From contig CM076190.1 of the NCBI GenBank assembly GCA_038277395.1, forward strand, positions 133,572,372-133,636,371: a stretch of DNA of 64,000 nt. Reading direction: 5' to 3'. Positions 59,246-64,000 of this stretch are shown piece after piece. This stretch comes from Dryocosmus kuriphilus (taxonomy: Eukaryota; Arthropoda; Insecta; Hymenoptera; Cynipidae). The notes below the pieces were generated by a model that worked only from the letters and a program-made list of their open reading frames with translations, was not told where the DNA came from and did not search any database. A program made the position numbers and the translations under genes. Positions within the stretch are counted from its first letter, which is position 1. Each line of letters begins with the position of its first letter.

Positions 59246-62200
59246 AAGCTATGGGAATGTTAATTAACTGTTGGTCTTACATCGTTCAAATATGAAAAGC
59301 TGTCACGTAATTTACGTACAGTCCCTGAGAAGCAGTCACGAGAGATTTTTTGGTTGTACTATTGCGAAATGCTGCTCGGTGGGTTCCTGTCACCACTACG
59401 CAGCGCGTCCTCGGGTTGCGGATACAGGAACGGCCCCTGAGGTTGAACAGCTTCTGAGGTTAACTGCGAATACAAGAATAAGCAGTCGCGGACAGCCGAT
59501 AGGAACCAATCGTGGGTGTGGTGAGCCCACATTGGTAAAAAATACGTACACGACGGCCATGGTTTGGAGGAATTCACCCTTTCGCGCCCATACGCAATAA
59601 GTGGGTTCTGCCAAGCCGAGGCTCAGCGCATATCCACCTAGAAACACTACCCGAAGCAAAACTAAAAATCTTGTAAGGGGAAAATCCTGCTGCCCCATTG
59701 GACACCACAGCGATGACACTGCCCGCTAGGGATGTGTGGAATGATTCGCCTGTAGGGTCAACGTGGTATTGATGCCAGTGTGCCGCACTGCCTTGCAGGG
59801 GGACGTTAGCATACGAGGATGAAACCGTAATGTGTCTGACGACAAGTTGACATGGTCCTTGTCAAAGTCGGAAAGTTCCCATACTTAGACCTAGGGAGGT
59901 ATGGGGGTTATCACTCCTGGGACGGCGAACTCACCTGCGACCGGAACAGGATCCCTAATGTGCGGACTTTCTTAAAACTATCATGGCTAACTTCCAAAAA
60001 CGAACAACTACAATAAAATATCTTAAGGCGGGAACTCTGAACGCACGTAGTCTAAATACTGGCGGATTTAGCGAACTCATTGAGATAGCAAAGAGATACG
60101 ATATTGATATAATAGCACTTCAAGAAACCTGCTGGCCTGGCGAGCATGCATCAATCTCCAAGGATAACTACACTTTTCATTATGGGGGAGCTAAAGGGCG
60201 CAAACGGGGTACCGGGTTTCTTATTAATAAACGAATTTCGCAAGCGGTTATCGATATGCAATTCATTAACGACCGGTTATCATGTATATTGTACTAAAGG
60301 GTAATTTCTGCAAACAGGTGCTAATTAACGTGCACTGCCCTACCGAGGACAAAGACGAAGATACTAAAGATCTTTTTTTACGAAACAATCGAACAAGTTT
60401 TTGACAAGCTCTCGAAGTTTGACGCAAAAATAGTATTGGGAGACTTCAACGCGAAAATTGGAAAAGAAACGATGTATAGGCCTACCATAGGGTCAGAAAG
60501 CTTGCATGACGTCAGTAATGATAATGGGACTAGAGTAATAAACTTTGCAGCTTCAAAGAACCTCGTTGTCAAAAGCACATATTTCACGCATAAAAATATA
60601 CATAAGGCCACCTGGATATCAGATGATGGTATCACTCACAATCAGATTGATCACGTTTTAATTGACAGAAGACGTCATACAAACATTCTCGATGTAAGAT
60701 CATACAGGGGAGTGGATTTAAATTCAGACCACTTTCTCGTGATAAAACAGCCGCGAAAAGTACTATAGGTTTAAAGAAAGTAACCAAAAGCAAACTGTGG
60801 TTCGACGAAGAGTGCAAACTGTGGTTTAAAAAGCGAACGAAGGCCAAAGAAATTAGTTTAGAAAATAAGTGCGATCAAACACATAAGAAGTATCTCGATA
60901 TTAGTAAAAGTACAAATAGGTTTTAGAGATCCAAGAAAAGGGAGTGGGAAAAGAATAAAATATTAGCAATAGACACGCATAATAAGCAAAATAACCCGCG
61001 TGAGATGTACAGGGGAATCAATTTTATAAGGAAAGGCTTTCAAAGTAGAACGGAAGTAATGAGGGACGAAAATGGCAATCTAGTAGCTGATGCAACAGAA
61101 AGACTAAATTTATGGAAAAACTATTTTGATAAGCTATTGAACGTACGCGAAGCCCCCGTTGAAGCTAATCTCGGTGAAATCCACACTGCTGATCTTCTAA
61201 TTGATGAGCCTACTGATAAAGATAGAAATGTCCATAAAGAAGTTGAAAAATAACAAAGCCGCGGGCATTGACGACCTACTGTCAGAACTGATAAAAAATG
61301 GGGGCCCTCGCCTCACAAGCCAAAGTAAATTAATACGCGCAATCTGGAAAACAGAACGCATACCGGAGGAATGGAATACCTCTATTATTATACCCATTTT
61401 TAAAAAAGGCGATAAAACGAACTGTAACAATTATCGGGGAATTTCACTTGTGCCTTCGTGCTATAAGATCCTGACCAATGTAATCTTAAGTAGACTAACG
61501 CCTTTTGCGCAGAAAATCATTGGGGATTACCAGTGTGGGTTCCGCCGAAACCGGTCTACAAGCGATCAAATGTTTACAATTAGACAGCCGTTAGAAAAGA
61601 AATGGGAATTTAATGAAGCAATACATGAGCTCTTTATCGACTTCAGAAAGCTTACGACTCTATTATACGCGCACGAATGTACTGGATTCTGGAGTTCTTG
61701 GGTGTACCAAGGAAATTGGTTAGACTTATTGAAGTTTGCTTAAGAGGCAGTAGGGGTAGGATACGCGTAAACGGAAGTTTATCTGAACAGTTTTTCATCC
61801 GCAGTGGCCTGAAACAGGGCGATGCGCTTTCGTGCATCCTTTTCAACTTAGTTTTAGAATACGTGGTCAGAGAAGTACAAACGAATCCGTCCGGTGCTAC
61901 CCTCAATGGGATAATACAAATTCTGGGATATGCAGATGATCTCGACTTACTCGGGGTTGATAGAGAAACGGTAGCTAAAAATGCGGAAATCTTGATCACA
62001 AAAGCCAAGGAAATAGGTTTAGAAGTTAGCGAATTGAAGACAAAATATTTGATCGTCGACAGATCAGAACAAAGCAATGAAGAGGGGGATCTAATGGCCG
62101 GAAATATGAAATTTGAAAGAGTTAATGAGTTTAAATACCTCGGGACTACTATAACTAGCGACAATAACATTAAAGCGGAAATCAACAGGCGGCTGCACGC

Positions 62201-62787
62201 TGGCAATCGGTGCTACTATGCAACAAATACAATACTAAAATCGCGATCGTTATCTAAGAAACATCAACATAAGAATTTACAAAACAATAATAATGCCGGT
62301 CGTCATGTACGGGTGCGAAAAGTGGGCGCTGACGAAAGGAGAGGAGAACAGGTTTTGAGTATTCGAAAATAAAGTACTTCGAAAAATCTATTGTCCCAAA
62401 AGGGACGAAGAGACTGGTGAATGGAGAAAACTGCATAATGATGAGCTGCATGCACTCTACGGGTCAGTAAATATTAACAGAGTAATGAAAGCGCTCAAAT
62501 TAAGCTGGGCGGAACATGTTGCAAGAATGGGCAACGAAAAAAAAGTGGCGCAAGTTTTGAGAGGGAAACCGATTAGTAAGAGACCTCTAGACAGACCGAG
62601 AAACAGATGGGAGAAAAACGTAAGGGATGATCTAAAAGAGCTAGGACATGATTATTTAAACTGGATGGAAGATGCACAGGATAGAAATGCGTGGCGGTTC
62701 TGGGTAGCTGAAGCAATGAACTTCCGAGTTCGCAAAGCTACACCATAATAATAATAATAATAATAATAAATAATAATAATAATAACT
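59246..62787 (+). pseudogene. Nearly full-length RTE-like LINE, decayed
   Basis: A GC-richer 5' region (59340-59980) leads into the endonuclease from ATG 59983: LKAGTLNARSLNTGG, ALQETCWPG, then after frameshifts GDFNAKIGKE (about 60442) and NQIDHVLID / NSDHFLVIKQ. The reverse transcriptase spans 61201-62372: KAAGIDDLLSELIKNGG, NYRGISLVPSCYKILTN, motif A LFIDFRK (frameshift after it near 61650), SGLKQGDALSCILFNLVLE and motif C LGYADDLDLLG (about 61925). The C-terminal part (62485-62748) contains WAEHVARMGNEKKVAQVL. The TAA stop at 62746 runs straight into a (TAA)n tail, as in RTE elements that lack a long 3' UTR. At least four frameshifts and a stop (near 60925) make it inactive. The exact 5' end is uncertain. 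Confidence 0.85.
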
Positions 62788-62801
62788 ATTGTGAAAAGCA
62801 T

Positions 62802-63193
62802 GCCGTCTACACTGACCCTGCTCACTTTAAAAAGATTTCCTATCCTCATAGATTAATCAGAAAACCTGGTGTGATTTTAGTTATTAAGAAATTTCGATAT
62901 TCCGGATTCAATGTTCAAGGGATAATAAAATAACCCTTGAAATAAATTCAGAAATATATCATAGTAAGTAAACGTATATTGTACTTATTTTGAAGTCATT
63001 TCCCACCCTGATGTTTTAATCAGAACATCACCTGTGTTTCTGGTCACTGAGTAACGCCATTTTCCTGGCTTCAATGTTAAGGGATGTTAAAACATTCCCT
63101 AAACTTAGTTCAAAGACATATTTTTGCTATGCACGCTTTCTGTACTTATTTGAAAGTGGTCTCATACCGTAACAGTTGAATAAAAATCTCTTA
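62802..63193. repeat. Inverted arm of the 58.6-kb repeat
   Basis: Reverse complement of 58618-59008 with few differences (for example cagaaacacaggwgatgttc and gaatccggaatatcg). Together the arms form a foldback around the RTE-like LINE. Confidence 0.88.
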
Positions 63194-64000
63194 TGCCCGG
63201 TTTCTTCACCTCTAGATATCTGTCGGATAACTTTATCCATAAGATATCTCCCAAAATCGGTTTTCTTCACCTCTGGATAGTAGGTATCTGGCAGATAAAC
63301 TTATCCGGAACCGAAGTAGCGGATATCTGCCGGATAGTGACTCCAGTGCCCCCCATGTCATTATAAGAAACTATTGCGCTTCTATTTCTCGACATAACCA
63401 ATAAATAAGACAGTGCTGGCAGTAACATCTTCATATAATCGTTATTTTTATAAAAACATGAATATAAAAATGAATTTATTACCCCATGTTATGAACATTT
63501 TTGAGTGTGACGATGATGATGATGATGACTTTGTGGAAAGAAGATCATATACAATAAAAAATAAAGCGAAAAATTTTTAAATATGGGATGACCCAGAATT
63601 TTTCAAACGATTTGGTTTAAAAAAGGATAACGTACTTGAATTATTGCATATAAATGAAGAACGATTGTTAATAATCTGGAATAAGTATACATTCTTTCGA
63701 AGTAATAAATTTGATTTATGAGATAATTTAGAAATACGATATTTTCAAAAACTGTATTTATTTTGATATAAGAATATAGGATTTTGCACGAAAAAATTGA
63801 ATACATTTCCTTGAAAAAAATATGAATATATTTGAAAAAATTATTGCAAGAAATGAAACCAATTGTAAATAACATACAAAATAATTATAAAATAAAATAT
63901 TTATCTTACGAACTAAACACATTTTTAAAAGTTTTTCGCATCTCATTTTTGTATGTAATATAATTTAATTTTTTTGACACCTTATATTTAAACTTGCGAC
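63194..64000 (+). mobile_element. Harbinger-type DNA transposon, left part
   Basis: It starts TGCCCGGTTTCTTCACCTCT directly after TTA (63191-63193), which continues the inverted arm. Internal sub-repeats occur near 63199 and 63259 (cggtttcttcacctctagat and cggttttcttcacctctgga), with ggatatctgccggata near 63323. A transposase start follows. The right end is outside the window or lost. Confidence 0.7.
63491..63755 (+). pseudogene. Harbinger transposase N-terminal fragment
   Basis: ATG at 63491 gives MNIFECDDDDDDDFVERRSY, then an in-frame TAA (63578), then in the same frame IWDDPEFFKRFGLKKDNVLE and LLHINEERLLI. The WDD-EFF-RF-L-K-V-LL pattern is typical of the N-terminus of PIF/Harbinger (HARBI1-like) transposases, before the DDE domain. 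Similarity fades after about 63670, with a possible NLEIRYF near 63727. No catalytic residues are present. Confidence 0.65.

Noticed and set aside
59271..59719. Three overlapping frames of about 70-110 codons
   Set aside because: They lie in the GC-richer 5' region of the RTE-like LINE, on both strands, with no recognised domain.

Overview
This is eukaryotic DNA: very AT-rich, made mostly of transposable elements and satellites, with no operons, ribosome-binding sites or CRISPR. Penelope-like elements (PLEs), an RTE-like LINE, an R1/I/Loa-like LINE, Harbinger-type MITEs, THAP-coded DNA transposons and arrays of short AT motifs point to an arthropod, most likely an insect (a hymenopteran such as a parasitoid or gall wasp would fit; this is inference).

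The host gene is on the minus strand. Two exons encode adjacent parts of the PIN endoribonuclease domain of SMG6/EST1A, the nonsense-mediated decay nuclease: 51202-51364 (carrying the first catalytic Asp, LVPDTNCFIDYL) and 6071-6291 (LNELEGLSRG to EEDITQ). Splice sites are strong, the phases match (1 nt + 2 nt = one Val codon), and the joined protein reads through the family motif PLVVLNELEGL. A 44,910-bp intron therefore splits one small nuclease domain. The rest of the PIN domain (the second and third Asp) is not visible at 1-6070, and no upstream SMG6 exon is recognisable at 51365-64000, so those flanks are probably further long introns.

Layout: 287-2720 inverted AT repeat; 3065-5945 palindrome split by a 73/220-bp satellite; 6071-6291 SMG6 exon; 6961-8816 LINE fragment; 8817-9110 palindromic MITE; 9590-9825 minisatellite; 10242-10314 tRNA-like gene; 11489-13204 TIR element with a two-exon THAP-only gene; 13544-15345 more repeats; 17225-18745 'GATTTCAAAG' repeat element; 20915-21575 125-bp tandem; 21890-27395 six-copy 916-bp satellite; 28810-37072 PLE1 with a 15-bp target duplication, containing a 4.67-kb TIR element (31651-36315) that itself contains PLE2; 37945-42276 TTAA-flanked element containing a LINE with a (TA)38 tail; 42277-42600 palindromic MITE; 43070-45600 GATTTCAAGG satellite; 46894-50944 TIR element with two internal arrays; 51202-51364 SMG6 exon; 51630-53480 inverted PLE dimer; 53735-57726 second GATTTCAAAG element, interrupted by a palindromic PLE-terminus element (56786-57689); 57836-58005 candidate exon of unknown identity; 58371-63193 degenerate ~170-bp tandem units in inverted arms around an RTE-like LINE; 63194-end Harbinger element with a decayed transposase start.

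Most elements are decayed. PLE2 has the longest intact retrotransposon frame (425 codons). The main points of interest are the giant intron inside the SMG6 nuclease domain, the datable nested insertions, the repeated inverted joining of PLE ends (some with hammerhead-like motifs), and two DNA elements carrying small spliced genes, one of them unrecognised.
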